Positions 36,623 through 44,643 of a stretch of 64,000 nucleotides of DNA are shown one piece after another; position 1 is the stretch's first letter, and each line of letters opens with the position of its first letter. The DNA comes from Bacteroidota bacterium. Its GTDB lineage: Bacteria > Bacteroidota > Bacteroidia > Chitinophagales > Chitinophagaceae. The notes beneath the pieces were generated by a model that searched no databases, was not told where the DNA came from, and saw only the letters and a list, made by a program, of their open reading frames with translations. The position numbers and the translations under genes are program-made. Location: positions 20,550 through 84,549 of the forward strand of contig JAKPSI010000077.1 in NCBI GenBank assembly GCA_029555415.1. The letters run 5' to 3'.

Positions 36623-37681
36623 ATGAAAAAGATCCTCCTGACTTATACACTTCTCTTTTCAATTTTATTACATGCTCAAAAACAGACTTTTGACATGGTC
36701 TCTTATACGCCTCCCAAAGGATGGAAGAAAACGGTGGCTGAAGGAGGGATACAGCTGACCAGATCCAATGAAACCACAGGAGCTTATTGTTCGGTCAGCA
36801 TCTACAAGTCAGTGCCGGGAACAGAGGACGCACAAAAGAACTTCGATCTGGCCTGGGAAGCATTGCCCAAACAACTCGTAACAGTAGAATCAGACCCCCT
36901 GATTCAGTCACCGACCATGCAGGACGGATGGACCGTTATTTCCGGATATGCACCCTTCGAACTTCAGGGATCCAAAGGCGTCGTCACACTCCTCACCGCA
37001 ACCGCAGGCGAGAAAATGGCCAACCTGCTGATCATTACTAACACGGATGTATACGCGAAACAAGTAAGCGCCTTCCTGAAATCAGTGACATTGAAGAAAA
37101 TGACAGTGAAGAAACCTGCGACGCCAGGTACAACAACCCCTGCAGCTCCTGTTACAACTACCACCTCCGCTAATGGCTCCAATGCAGAGATCATCGGCAC
37201 CTGGTCTAAAACCGGAAGCATTAACCCAGAGTATGCCGACCCTGTTGCTACTACGCTGGCAGGATACACGACCGATCAGTACACTTTTAATTCCAACGGG
37301 ACTTACATATTTTATTCTAAAAGTTTCCGGATGACCCTGGATAAGATCATTTTCATCAGAGAATCCGGCACATATGATATAAACGGGAAGAGCATCACAC
37401 TGAAACCACAGAAATCTGTGCTCGAAGCCTGGACAAAAAAGAACAACTCCGACGGGTATGGCAAACTGGCGAGCAGCCAGCCAATGAACCTGGAACAGGT
37501 TACATATCAGTTCAGTAAATACTACTTCTCCGGCATTCAGGAATGGAACCTGGTGCTGCAGGCTGATAAGCCTACACGGCGTGATGGTCCGTTCAGCAAC
37601 AATAAATCATTACCCAATGCCTGGTACTTCAAAACCCCGGGGCCTAATACGGAAAAACTTACGGCACCCGTATCGAATTAA
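36623..37681 (+). CDS. Exported protein: PsbP-like N-terminal domain plus lipocalin-like C-terminal domain
   Basis: 352 residues, signal peptide about 1-18. Residues about 20-160 are a paralogous copy of the N-terminal domain of the protein at 34087 (T-F-D-M-V-S-Y-T-P-P-K-G-W-K-K; T-N-T-D-V-Y in both). A Thr/Pro/Ala-rich linker (about 172-185) leads to a different C-terminal domain (I-I-G-T-W-S-K-T-G, Y-T-F-N-S-N-G-T-Y, G-T-Y-D-I-N-G-K-S-I-T-L) of lipocalin-like type. So one N-terminal module is joined to two unrelated C-terminal modules in neighbouring genes. Confidence 0.65.
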   Translation: MKKILLTYTLLFSILLHAQKQTFDMVSYTPPKGWKKTVAEGGIQLTRSNETTGAYCSVSIYKSVPGTEDAQKNFDLAWEALPKQLVTVESDPLIQSPTMQDGWTVISGYAPFELQGSKGVVTLLTATAGEKMANLLIITNTDVYAKQVSAFLKSVTLKKMTVKKPATPGTTTPAAPVTTTTSANGSNAEIIGTWSKTGSINPEYADPVATTLAGYTTDQYTFNSNGTYIFYSKSFRMTLDKIIFIRESGTYDINGKSITLKPQKSVLEAWTKKNNSDGYGKLASSQPMNLEQVTYQFSKYYFSGIQEWNLVLQADKPTRRDGPFSNNKSLPNAWYFKTPGPNTEKLTAPVSN

Positions 37682-37737
37682 TAATGATCAAACCAATGAC
37701 CCAACTTAAACCATTACTTATCATATAAAAAAAAACA

Positions 37738-38265
37738 ATGCGCACTTTGATCCTGGCAGCCCTGCTGCTCCCCTGCATCGCTTTCAGCCAAAAATCTGAA
37801 ACCTATTTATCGATAACGGACAACAATAATATTCCTGTAAAAGGAACCGCTACCAAAGGCGGATATGAAGGCTTCATCGCCATCACCTCACTTCAGGCCG
37901 AAGGGATCTCAACAAAACCCACAATGAGGGGAACGGATCAGGTCACTTTTTCCATGCCCGTTTCAACCGCTTCAGCTGATCTTAAAAGAGCACTTTTCAG
38001 GGGCGTAGCATTACCAAGATGTGAATTCACGATATTGTCAGCTAACAATCAGGACCAGATCCTGTGTAAGATAAAGCTTGAAGATATTTATGTTAACTCC
38101 TGCAGTGATGAAGTGGGTGCAAATGGGGTTTTATACACCAGTGTGGTACTTTCAGCGAGCCGTATCGGATGGGCCTATTTTGGACCAGGTAATGCAGGAC
38201 CAAACACCATCATCAGGAAATTCGGATGGGACACGATGAAGAATGGTGAGTGGCCGGTATATTGA
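37738..38265 (+). CDS. Hcp-family (type VI tube-like) protein with signal peptide, copy 1
   Basis: 175 residues. The N-terminus is a Sec signal peptide (MRTLILAALLLPCIAFSQ). The mature ~157 residues follow the Hcp beta-barrel pattern: I-P-V-K-G, an early I-x-I-T-S strand, F-S-M-P-V-S-x-A-S-A-D-L, a central I-x-L-E-D-I-Y-V and a final G-W-A-Y-F…F-G-W-D. Typical T6SS Hcp has no signal peptide and is assembled in the cytosol, and no other T6SS gene is nearby. It may be a lone secreted Hcp-like ring protein. The second copy starts 125 bp downstream. Confidence 0.6.
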   Translation: MRTLILAALLLPCIAFSQKSETYLSITDNNNIPVKGTATKGGYEGFIAITSLQAEGISTKPTMRGTDQVTFSMPVSTASADLKRALFRGVALPRCEFTILSANNQDQILCKIKLEDIYVNSCSDEVGANGVLYTSVVLSASRIGWAYFGPGNAGPNTIIRKFGWDTMKNGEWPVY

Positions 38266-38390
38266 TAAAAAAATCGTTTTCAAAGAAAAAAGTATCCGGC
38301 ATATATACTACTCTAAGCAGAAAGGAAAAAGAATATTCCCACCCAACAACATGTTCCAAAAATCAGTTATTCACCAAAAATTAAACCGAT

Positions 38391-38924
38391 ATGCGTTATT
38401 TACTCTTTGCAGCTTTATTGTTGCCCGCTCTTGCCTTCAGTCAGCAAACAACTACGTATTTAAAACTCAACGACGCTAACGGCATCCAGATCAAAGGCAC
38501 AGCATTTGTGAAGGGTTTTGAAGCTCAGATCGTCGTTACCTCTATGGTATCCGACCCGGGAAATCAGAAGAATGGTGGCAAACCCAGTAATACGATCACT
38601 TTTACCATGCCCGTATCTGGTGCCACCGCTGATCTGCGCCGTTCCATCAATTCGGGCAAACCACTCTCATCAGGTGATCTCACTTCACTGGTTAGCAGTC
38701 AAATGAGCGCGCCCTCCATTACATTCAGGATCCGAATGGAGCAGGTTACCGTTGTTTCACTGGTTGACGCCATCGGCTGCAATGGTGTAATGAACACAAC
38801 TGTTGTACTGGAAGCGGAACGAATGGGATGGACATATTACAATACCAATAAAGGTGGCGCAAGTATCGTAAGCAATAAATATGGTTGGGATGCCAGAGCA
38901 GGCAAGGAATGGACAGGATTCTGA
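38391..38924 (+). CDS. Hcp-family (type VI tube-like) protein with signal peptide, copy 2
   Basis: 177 residues, with a signal peptide (MRYLLFAALLLPALAFSQ) almost the same as in the copy at 37738. The barrel pattern is shared: I-Q-I-K-G-T-A, I-V-V-T-S, F-T-M-P-V-S-G-A-T-A-D-L-R-R, I-R-M-E-Q-V-T-V and G-W-T-Y-Y…Y-G-W-D-A-R. The two copies clearly arose by duplication but have diverged well. Assignment to the Hcp (T6SS tube) family rests on pattern recognition; a structure prediction would decide. Confidence 0.6.
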   Translation: MRYLLFAALLLPALAFSQQTTTYLKLNDANGIQIKGTAFVKGFEAQIVVTSMVSDPGNQKNGGKPSNTITFTMPVSGATADLRRSINSGKPLSSGDLTSLVSSQMSAPSITFRIRMEQVTVVSLVDAIGCNGVMNTTVVLEAERMGWTYYNTNKGGASIVSNKYGWDARAGKEWTGF

Positions 38925-38933
38925 TCAGCACTA

Positions 38934-38953
38934 AATCCCCCATTTAGGGGATT
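38934..38953. terminator. Small hairpin after the second Hcp-like gene
   Basis: AATCCCC (38934-38940) pairs with GGGGATT (38947-38953) around a 6-nt loop, 10 bp past the stop. There is no T run, so it may be a weak terminator, a pause site or a small repeat. Confidence 0.35.
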
Positions 38954-38993
38954 GCAGGGCCCGTATTATCCAACTACTTTCAAAAGAAAATTC

Positions 38994-39800
38994 ATGAACA
39001 TCAAATACAGTCCTGCCATCACACTTTGTATTTGTCTGCTCGTCGCAGCTTGCAAGACCGTACCCGTCACAGGCCGCAAACAACTGAACCTGGTACCCAA
39101 TTCCATGATCCAGGTGCTGGCTTTCACTGAGTATGACTCTGTGGTAAAAGCCAGTGCGACCCTGAACCAGTCCGATGAACGCGCGCAGTTGGTCACCCGC
39201 GTGGGGTCCCGTATCCAGGCCGCAGTGGAGACCTATATGCAGCAGCATAATATGAGCAAGGAGATCAAAAGTTTCAAATGGGAATACAATACGATCGAAG
39301 AAAACACCATCAATGCCTGGTGCATGCCGGGTGGTAAAGTGGTGGTGTATACCGGACTCCTGCCTGTTACACAAAATGAGACCGCGCTTGCAGTGGTACT
39401 CGGTCATGAGATCGCGCATGCCATCGCAAGGCATGGAAATGAACGCATGAGTGAAGCTTTGCTCATCAACCTCGGTGGTGTGGTGCTGGAAGAAGCACTC
39501 AAAACGAAGAAATCGGAAACACAGACCCTGTTCCTCGGCTTGTACATGATCGGCTCCAACCTGGCATTGGCTCTGCCCAATAGCAGGATGCAGGAAAGCG
39601 AAGCCGATAAACTCGGGCTCATCTTCATGAGCATGGCCGGCTATGACCCCAATGAAGCGATACCTTTCTGGCAGCGTATGGCGGCCAACAACAAATCGAA
39701 TGTGCCGCAGTTCCTGTCCACCCACCCCTCCGATGAAACGCGGATCAAAAAACTATCCGCCTTACTTCCTGAGATCAGGTCGGCCTATTATAAGCAATAA
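38994..39800 (+). CDS. M48-family metalloprotease lipoprotein
   Basis: 268 residues from the ATG at 38994; an ATG at 38952 would place 14 residues before the lipoprotein signal. The lipobox V-A-A-C has Cys20 as lipidated residue. The zinc motif H-E-I-A-H lies at 138-142, followed by A-R-H-G-N-E-R. The third ligand is in E-S-E-A-D-K-L-G. This is the pattern of periplasmic M48C proteins such as BepA/LoiP (YggG), which degrade or assist damaged outer-membrane proteins. It probably faces the periplasm and contributes to envelope quality control. Confidence 0.9.
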   Translation: MNIKYSPAITLCICLLVAACKTVPVTGRKQLNLVPNSMIQVLAFTEYDSVVKASATLNQSDERAQLVTRVGSRIQAAVETYMQQHNMSKEIKSFKWEYNTIEENTINAWCMPGGKVVVYTGLLPVTQNETALAVVLGHEIAHAIARHGNERMSEALLINLGGVVLEEALKTKKSETQTLFLGLYMIGSNLALALPNSRMQESEADKLGLIFMSMAGYDPNEAIPFWQRMAANNKSNVPQFLSTHPSDETRIKKLSALLPEIRSAYYKQ

Positions 39801-39839
39801 TGACCCTGAAATATTCACTTCACCACAAAACACACAAAC

Positions 39840-40316
39840 ATGAAAAAAATGATGACATTGTTCGGGAGTTTTCTCGTAGCAATGGGCGTAAAGGCAGAAG
39901 CCACCCCGATCGCACGAAAAGAAACCATCCCGGCACAAAAGATCAGTCAGGGTGACACTACCGTACCTGTACAGACCACCATCAAACAAGGCGCCCAGGT
40001 GGTGAATCCAAAAACTTTCAAGGAAAATACCATGACCCTGAAAGAACTCCCTACCAAAGATCTCAAATATTTTAAAGGGGGTGAAAACAAAGATTCACTG
40101 ACCAGCATCCTGAAGAACAAAGCCAGCGGACCTCCGATCAAAGGAGGTTTACCGGCAAATGAAACGCTGCCAATAAAGAATGATATCCCGATCAAAGCTG
40201 GTCTGCCCATCAAAGGCGATACCCCGATCAAAGCAGGTTCACCGATCAAGACCGGCACAACAACCGGCAATACTCCGGTTAAGTCAAATTCAAATGTTCC
40301 ATATAAAGGAAATTGA
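39840..40316 (+). CDS. Small Lys-repeat protein (PIKxG hexads) upstream of SET genes
   Basis: 158 residues. A hydrophobic N-terminus (about 1-19) looks like a signal peptide. The C-terminal half has P-I-K units at 99-101, 111-113, 117-119, 123-125, 129-131 and 135-137, plus P-V-K at 146-148. From 116 to 139 these form strict hexads with a lysine every six residues. A double glycine (80-81) after an internal Met65 and L-K-E-L-P-T-K-D-L-K-Y-F-K also recalls double-glycine leaders, so an alternative short product is conceivable but weakly supported. The stop overlaps the next gene (TTGA), so it is coupled to the two SET-domain genes. Function unknown. Confidence 0.6.
   Translation: MKKMMTLFGSFLVAMGVKAEATPIARKETIPAQKISQGDTTVPVQTTIKQGAQVVNPKTFKENTMTLKELPTKDLKYFKGGENKDSLTSILKNKASGPPIKGGLPANETLPIKNDIPIKAGLPIKGDTPIKAGSPIKTGTTTGNTPVKSNSNVPYKGN
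40185..40256 (+). repeat. 18-bp tandem repeat encoding PIK hexads
   Basis: Four 18-bp units each encode x-P-I-K-x-x (residues 116-139 of the Lys-repeat protein). Units differ by a few bases, so it is a coding minisatellite that could change copy number. Confidence 0.7.
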
Positions 40317-40750
40317 GTTTCAAAAAGTACATAAAAGATCTCTTCAGCAAACGACCGGCAATACATAATGGCTATCCGGTCCTTGCTGCAGTGAGCCGTA
40401 TCCACGACAGAGGCGTTTTTGCAGCTTCAGAATTCAGGAAAGGCGATTGGATCGAGATCGCTCCCTTTATCCCGGTTTCATCAGAACAGTTTTCGCTCCT
40501 GAAAGGGACAAGCCTGCATTACAGTTATTTCATGACCGGTCGTGAGGATTTTCCGGCAGTGATCGGCCTGGGTCTTGCATCCTTGTATAACCATGGAAGT
40601 CCTGCACACGCCAGCTACAACATCGACATGGAACAACAGGTGATCCGCTTTCGTGCGACAAGGCAGATAAAGGCAGGAGAAGAGATCACGATCAACTATA
40701 ATGGTGCCCCTGATGACCAAACACCGGTCCGTTTTAACGACCAGCCATGA
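40313..40750 (+). CDS. SET-domain protein, putative lysine methyltransferase 1
   Basis: 145 residues starting at TTG (40313), which overlaps the upstream TGA. A compact SET domain: R-G-V-F-A near the N-terminus, S-L-Y-N-H-G (Asn-His SAM/catalytic motif) at about 92-97, and G-E-E-I-T-I-N-Y near the end. SET domains transfer methyl groups from SAM to lysine. The domain is small and lacks pre- and post-SET parts, typical of bacterial versions. Its stop overlaps the second SET gene by 4 bp. The Lys-repeat protein coupled upstream is a candidate substrate, by inference only. Confidence 0.85.
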   Translation: MSFKKYIKDLFSKRPAIHNGYPVLAAVSRIHDRGVFAASEFRKGDWIEIAPFIPVSSEQFSLLKGTSLHYSYFMTGREDFPAVIGLGLASLYNHGSPAHASYNIDMEQQVIRFRATRQIKAGEEITINYNGAPDDQTPVRFNDQP

Positions 40751-41145
40751 AAACAGCACTCTATATCAAAGTAGTTGCCGGAAAAGGCCGGGCGGTTTTC
40801 AGTACGGAAGCGATCCCAGCATCCGCACTCATTGAAGAATGCCCTTTATGTATCATTCCGGGGAACGACAATCACCTATTATCACAAACAACACTGGTTG
40901 ATTATTTTTTCCACTTTGAAAAAGAAAAAAATGAACTGGCCATCGCCCTGGGTTTCGGTTCACTTTACAATCATGCCGTTCACCCCAATGCAGCCTATGA
41001 GATCGACCAGAAAGACCGCTGCATGCGCATTTTCGCATTAGCAGACATCCCTGCCGGCACAGAGATCTGTTTCAACTACAGCGGAGAGCCCGGGAACGCC
41101 TTCAAGGAATGGTTCGAGGCAAGAGGAATGAAGATCATCAGTTGA
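40747..41145 (+). CDS. SET-domain protein, putative lysine methyltransferase 2
   Basis: 132 residues. Same fold as the preceding gene: G-R-A-V-F-S-T near the start, S-L-Y-N-H-A and A-A-Y-E-I-D in the middle, G-T-E-I-C-F-N-Y-S-G-E near the end, the SAM-binding and active-site segments. It overlaps the first SET gene at ATGA, so the two proteins are made in a coupled way and could form a pair. They are diverged paralogues. No chromatin-like target is known in the window. Confidence 0.85.
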   Translation: MKTALYIKVVAGKGRAVFSTEAIPASALIEECPLCIIPGNDNHLLSQTTLVDYFFHFEKEKNELAIALGFGSLYNHAVHPNAAYEIDQKDRCMRIFALADIPAGTEICFNYSGEPGNAFKEWFEARGMKIIS

Positions 41146-41212
41146 TCACAGCCTGAAATGCTGGTCTCCCGGTTTAGTACGCTGCGAATCTTCTTTGTCT
41201 TAATTTCGCAGC

Positions 41213-42196
41213 ATGATCTCCTTCCCCTACAAACAACAGGAAACAGGCCCGGCCACATTCGACCTGGCCCTGCAATCCTTCCGTGTCGTCTTCATGGGCA
41301 CACCCGATTTTGCCGTCGCGTCACTTGATGCACTCGTCAGATCCGGTTGCAACGTGGTAGGGGTGATCACTGCACCCGACAAACCAGCCGGCCGTGGTAT
41401 GAAACTCACCCAAAGCGCCGTCAAGAAATACGCCGTCGAACACGGACTGAATGTGCTGCAACCCGAGAAACTCCGCGATCCGGAATTCCTCGAAACCCTG
41501 CGCGCCCTGAAAGCGGATCTGCAGGTGGTCGTGGCCTTCCGTATGCTGCCAGAAGTGGTATGGAGTATGCCGCCCAAAGGCACGATCAATGTGCACGGTT
41601 CTCTCCTGCCCCGTTACCGTGGAGCCGCACCCATCAACTGGGCTGTGATCAATGGTGATATCGAAACCGGCGTTACCACTTTCAAACTCCAGCACGCGAT
41701 CGACACCGGCAATATCTTATTGCAGGAAAAATTTCCGGTCGGGGAAAATGAAACCGCAGGTGAAGTTCATGACCGCATGATGCATATCGGCGCGCAATTG
41801 CTGGTACGTACCATCAAAGGACTGAAAGACGGTACCCTGAAAGAAATCCCGCAGGCTTCCGTTTCCGATCCCGCTACTTTACCGCACGCGCCCAAGATCT
41901 TCACTGAAACCTGTCATATCCATTTCGATCATCCCGTCGCAACACTGCATAACCTCGTCCGCGGCCTCTCCCCCTTCCCCGGCGCCTTCACGCACCTGGA
42001 TGGCAAGATCCTCAAGATCTATAAAAGTGAGAAGGAAGCCGGTACCCCCGATGTGGCGCCCGGTCAGTTCAAAACAGATGGCAAGACCTTCCTCAAATTC
42101 GCTTGTAAAGATGGATACTTACTGGTGAAGGAACTGCAACTCGAAGGGAAGAAACGTATGCCGGTGGAGGATTTCCTGCGAGGATGGAAAGGTTGA
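41213..42196 (+). CDS. fmt: Methionyl-tRNA formyltransferase
   Basis: 327 residues. It formylates initiator Met-tRNA with 10-formyl-tetrahydrofolate. Family motifs: V-V-F-M-G-T-P-D-F-A at about 25-34, S-L-L-P-R-Y-R-G-A-A-P-I-N at 130-142, and catalytic Asn126, His128 and Asp164, which align with E. coli Asn106, His108 and Asp144. The +20 offset shows a 20-residue N-terminal extension; no other Met lies between residue 1 and 28, so the ATG at 41213 is kept. A -7-like box (TAATTTCG, 41201-41208) precedes it closely. A repeat element follows. Confidence 0.96.
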   Translation: MISFPYKQQETGPATFDLALQSFRVVFMGTPDFAVASLDALVRSGCNVVGVITAPDKPAGRGMKLTQSAVKKYAVEHGLNVLQPEKLRDPEFLETLRALKADLQVVVAFRMLPEVVWSMPPKGTINVHGSLLPRYRGAAPINWAVINGDIETGVTTFKLQHAIDTGNILLQEKFPVGENETAGEVHDRMMHIGAQLLVRTIKGLKDGTLKEIPQASVSDPATLPHAPKIFTETCHIHFDHPVATLHNLVRGLSPFPGAFTHLDGKILKIYKSEKEAGTPDVAPGQFKTDGKTFLKFACKDGYLLVKELQLEGKKRMPVEDFLRGWKG

Positions 42197-42201
42197 AAGG
42201 A

Positions 42202-42428
42202 GAATTTTGAATTTTAAATTTTGAGATCTGAATTTGGCCTGCGGCCCGCTAACACTTAGTAATTTAGATTACTTAAGTTCACTTAGGATGGGCCGAAACT
42301 TAGAAAGGGTACAAAAGCAAAGTTATCTTCGCCTTTGTACCCTTTCTAAATGCCTTAATTTTTTCTAAGTGAACTAAGTGTTGGCCCGCCGCAGGCGCAT
42401 TCAAAATTCAACTCTCAAAATTCAAAAT
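42202..42428. repeat. Palindromic element A with heptamer ends (fmt / C1 peptidase spacer)
   Basis: No gene. The left heptamer array (42202-42236: GAATTTT, GAATTTT, AAATTTT, GAGATCT, GAATTTG) and the right one (42400-42427: TTCAAAA, TTCAACT, CTCAAAA, TTCAAAA) are inverted copies. Inside, GGCCTGCGGCCCGC…AACACTTAG pairs with CTAAGTG…GCCCGCCGCAGGC, and an inner stem pairs AAAGGGTACAAA with TTTGTACCCTTT. The whole spacer between the convergent genes can fold into one long hairpin. Confidence 0.8.
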
Positions 42429-43568
42429 TTATTTGATTCCCAGTTTCGCCAGCAACTCCTTTGACAGCGCCGCCTTCGGCAGCATCACACTAATAGTATT
42501 GATATCAAAGTAAGCCTCTGACACATGGATATATCCATCGAACGGACCGACCTTACCCCATGAATTCTTCACGATGAAGAATAGTTTGCCTTCCGGAGAA
42601 GTCTCCACACCCGTGATATGCATCAGGTGATCATCCTGTGTACTAAGGTTCTCATATAATTTCTGACGGTAGAGAGAATCGAATGCTTCTTCTTTCATAT
42701 ACGTACGGAAAGCTTCTTTGGGAAGGCGCACGCTATTGTCAACATTCATCGCCAGACCCGCCTGCTGATTAAATCCCATATTGCTCACATCCGCATCCCA
42801 TGCCACCGTATAACCCTTGCTCACCGCCTCTTTCACCGTTTTAGTGAATTCGGATAAGGGCAGATTATAGAAGGACCCATTGGCGAAATTATCAGGTACT
42901 TGCAAAATGAAAGGTTTGTAATAAGGCTGGTGCAGGTAAGAGGTCAACGGCACATAATCCGCCGCATTGAAATGCAGTACATCCTTCGCGAAGGACAGCG
43001 GCGTATACTTCTTGCCCTCATAATTGAATTCTTTAGGCACTTCTCCCAGCTTATCATCCAGGATCTTCACATATCCTTCCAGCCAGTCATTGCTGATCGG
43101 CTGTTTCTTCAGCACACTGTCGAGGTAATGCTGCAGGTCAGCCGCCAGTTTCATATGATTGAAGGATTTCTCATCCCCTTTCAGTCCGGTATAGACTGAT
43201 TCAGGCACCGCACCATAAGTTGCAACCGCACGGATCATATCATGCGACAGACCACCTTCACCGAATTGCGCATGACCCTGACGAAGGATATAATTCTTCG
43301 CCTTCTCCACATAAATATTACGTACCGTGAACATCTCGCTCAGGTCCACTTCTTTTTTGTCACGGCGCAATTCATCCGATTCCACCAGTGATGTGGTAGA
43401 GAAACACCAGCACGTACCGGTCATCGCCTGGTTCTTCACCGGTGTAGCCTCGATCTTCTTCACTTCTTTGAAAACGGGCGGCGGAGGCGGGGGTGCTTTG
43501 GAAATGGTTTGTGCAAAAACGACGGCCGACAGGAACAAGGCCGGCACCAGGAACATTATTTTTTTCAT
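42429..43568 (-). CDS. Exported C1-family (papain/bleomycin-hydrolase-like) cysteine peptidase
   Basis: 379 residues with a signal peptide (about 1-20). A Pro-rich stretch follows (24-32), then the catalytic Q-A-M-T-G-T-C-W-C-F-S with Gln47 and Cys53 at papain spacing, His317 in L-M-H-I-T-G-V-E and Asn335 in V-K-N-S-W-G. It resembles PepC/bleomycin hydrolase, but the secretion signal makes it an envelope or extracellular peptidase. The stop directly abuts a heptamer array. The LysM gene lies 15 bp upstream in the same direction. Confidence 0.9.
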   Translation of the reverse strand: MKKIMFLVPALFLSAVVFAQTISKAPPPPPPVFKEVKKIEATPVKNQAMTGTCWCFSTTSLVESDELRRDKKEVDLSEMFTVRNIYVEKAKNYILRQGHAQFGEGGLSHDMIRAVATYGAVPESVYTGLKGDEKSFNHMKLAADLQHYLDSVLKKQPISNDWLEGYVKILDDKLGEVPKEFNYEGKKYTPLSFAKDVLHFNAADYVPLTSYLHQPYYKPFILQVPDNFANGSFYNLPLSEFTKTVKEAVSKGYTVAWDADVSNMGFNQQAGLAMNVDNSVRLPKEAFRTYMKEEAFDSLYRQKLYENLSTQDDHLMHITGVETSPEGKLFFIVKNSWGKVGPFDGYIHVSEAYFDINTISVMLPKAALSKELLAKLGIK

Positions 43569-43583
43569 ACAACAGTATTAAGA

Positions 43584-44627
43584 TCAGTAATTGACTTTGA
43601 GTACGAATTTTTCAGATTCGGTGATCTGCAGTGCGGATGCCGCAGCGCTGCTCACCCGGATATTCAGGCCTTCATTCTGGCGGATACCGCTCATCTCACC
43701 CAGCACTTTCGCATATACGGCCTTGTTATTAACTGGATTGATCACTTTCACGATCGTTCCGGAGATCACACCGTCCATCAATACATAATATTTCGCATCC
43801 ATCCAGCCACTGGTCGTTTTGAAGATGCCGGAAGTAACGGTTTCCAGATGTGAGACCGGACTGATCTTCATCTGCTTTTCAAATGAGGTGCGGAAATAAC
43901 CTTCATCAGAAGTAGTGGGCCCCAGAGGTTCGATTTTCGGTTCAGGCTTTTTGGGTGTTTCCGTTTTGGCCGGAACATCTGTATTCAGATCATTCGCGGG
44001 ATTCTTAGGCGTCTCCGTTTTAGCCGGTACATCCGTGGTCAGGTCCTTAACAGGATTTTTAGGTGTTTCCGTAACCACCGGTTTATCCACTTTGGGTTGC
44101 TGATTCACAACGGTCTCAGTCACCACTTTCTTTTCCTCCTTTACCGGAGGTGCCACCACCGGTTCTTTCACCTGTGCGGCCGTCTGGCTGGCATTCACCA
44201 GATAACCCACGATCAGTTTGGTTCCGGGTTCCACTTTATCATTCTCCAGATTGTTCCATTTGCGCAGTTTCTCCAGTGTTACATTATTGGCGATGGAACT
44301 GGCTTTCATCAGCCCTTCCTTCTCTCCCAGTTTATAATACAACGGAATGCCGGCGGTACCGGATTGTGAAAAATTACTGGCATTGACGGGAATGCGCACC
44401 GTTTGACCGATGCTCAGCCCCTTGTTCATATCCAGTTTATTGAATGCGGCGATCTCCTTGGCGTTGGCACTATACTGCCTGCCGATGGAATAGAAATTAT
44501 CCTTCGCCACCACTTTGTGTTCGATATACAGACCCTTGTCACTGCTCTTCAGCAACAAACCGCCTCCCTGGGCATAAACAGCCATGGAAAAGGCCATTGA
44601 CATCAACAGCAAAACTTGTCTCATCAT
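43584..44627 (-). CDS. Exported LysM protein with Pro/Lys/Thr repeat linker
   Basis: 347 residues, signal peptide about 1-19. Two LysM-type domains lie in the N-terminal half (N-F-Y-S-I-G-R-Q-Y with G-Q-T-V-R-I-P; and a second with L-R-K-W-N-N-L). A linker follows with ~18-residue repeats based on T-E-T-P-K-N-P and D-V-P-A-K, then a C-terminal domain of unknown type (G-Y-F-R-T-S-F-E). LysM binds N-acetylglucosamine-containing glycans such as peptidoglycan. The repeat linker may vary in length between strains. Confidence 0.85.
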   Translation of the reverse strand: MMRQVLLLMSMAFSMAVYAQGGGLLLKSSDKGLYIEHKVVAKDNFYSIGRQYSANAKEIAAFNKLDMNKGLSIGQTVRIPVNASNFSQSGTAGIPLYYKLGEKEGLMKASSIANNVTLEKLRKWNNLENDKVEPGTKLIVGYLVNASQTAAQVKEPVVAPPVKEEKKVVTETVVNQQPKVDKPVVTETPKNPVKDLTTDVPAKTETPKNPANDLNTDVPAKTETPKKPEPKIEPLGPTTSDEGYFRTSFEKQMKISPVSHLETVTSGIFKTTSGWMDAKYYVLMDGVISGTIVKVINPVNNKAVYAKVLGEMSGIRQNEGLNIRVSSAAASALQITESEKFVLKVNY

Positions 44628-44643
44628 AGGAAGTTCATTTGAG

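Noticed and set aside
37738..38924. Type VI secretion locus
   Set aside because: Only Hcp-like proteins with signal peptides are present; no sheath, baseplate, ClpV or membrane-complex genes were recognised.
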